A DNA stretch of 64,000 nt from the NCBI GenBank assembly GCA_013397435.1, contig VZRG01001647.1, positions 8,917 through 72,916 of the forward strand, given 5' to 3'. Source of the DNA: Erythrocercus mccallii. Its lineage: Eukaryota; Chordata; Aves; Passeriformes; Dicruridae. This document shows positions 63,782-64,000 of this stretch, piece after piece. The translations under genes and the position numbers were made by a program. The notes beneath the pieces are model-generated. The model was given only the letters and a program-made list of their open reading frames with translations, did no database searches and was not told the DNA's origin. Within the stretch, counting starts at the first letter, position 1. Each line of letters opens with the position of its first letter.

Positions 63782-64000
63782 GTTGTTTCATGTTTGCTTG
63801 CATTATTCAGAAACATTTTGCATCTTCACCTTCTAAACTGGCTGAAGAGGCATTGTGCAGCCATCTGTAAAGGCAGGAGTGACTGCTTATACCACTGATT
63901 TGTAAGAGATATGTTTGGTTTCAGAGTGGTAAAATTTATGTCCCAAAAACTGCAGCATTGTCATCCCACACTTCAATAAAATATGTTTTAAATATCTAGA
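63782..64000 (+). other. Possible 3' terminal exon, running to the window edge
   Basis: What is seen: an acceptor-like TTTTCTCTTTACAG ending at 63781, then a frame open for 38 codons to TGA at 63896-63898, then AATAAA at 63975-63980, 20 bases before the window ends. This is the order of acceptor, short coding end, 3' UTR and polyadenylation signal. The peptide is Leu- and Cys-rich and not recognised. The cleavage site and downstream GU-rich element would lie outside the window. Each signal is common in A+T-rich DNA, so confidence is low. Confidence 0.22.

Overview
The window reads as vertebrate nuclear DNA, most likely from a bird. It is A+T-rich and CpG-poor, with no operon-like packing of genes and no reading frame that stands out as a gene. 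The only transposon debris I can recognise resembles CR1, the dominant non-LTR retrotransposon of birds and other sauropsids. I see nothing like mammalian Alu, L1 or B1. The assignment rests on these CR1 remnants and on general texture, so a turtle or crocodilian is not excluded.

Layout. 1-15.5 kb is mostly unique noncoding DNA. It holds a small G+C-richer patch (about 1.56-2.08 kb) with a possible signal-peptide exon, an exact 21-bp tandem duplication at 4.56 kb, an A/T palindrome at 6.2 kb and two short (AT)n tracts near 11 kb. 15.5-17.3 kb is the most repeat-rich part, with a compound TA/CA minisatellite followed by two decayed plus-strand CR1 pieces. 17.3-29.7 kb is featureless unique sequence. 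29.7-34.4 kb contains three G+C-richer, CpG-poor patches open in several frames that I cannot identify. 34.4-48 kb is again mostly unique, with a possible terminal exon at 44.70 kb, a minus-strand CR1 tail at 45.89 kb and an 84-bp possible noncoding exon at 47.33 kb. 48-64 kb has a three-copy minisatellite at 50.9 kb, a hairpin-forming A/T repeat with a short tandem at 55.4 kb, a 19-bp tandem at 57.0 kb and an A-rich tract at 58.1 kb. It ends in a possible 3' terminal exon whose AATAAA lies 20 bases before the edge.

No protein-coding gene, rRNA, tRNA or known microRNA is supported. The long open frames (up to about 170 codons) begin at TTG or GTG, resemble no family I know, and are close to what chance gives in DNA of this size and composition. 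The most economical reading is a gene desert or a very long intron. Several splice-like arrangements are offered as exon candidates to test, not as genes. I found no support for a new biological system. The best leads are the candidate exons at 1.76, 44.70 and 63.78 kb, the unexplained G+C patches, and the compound minisatellite at 15.5 kb.
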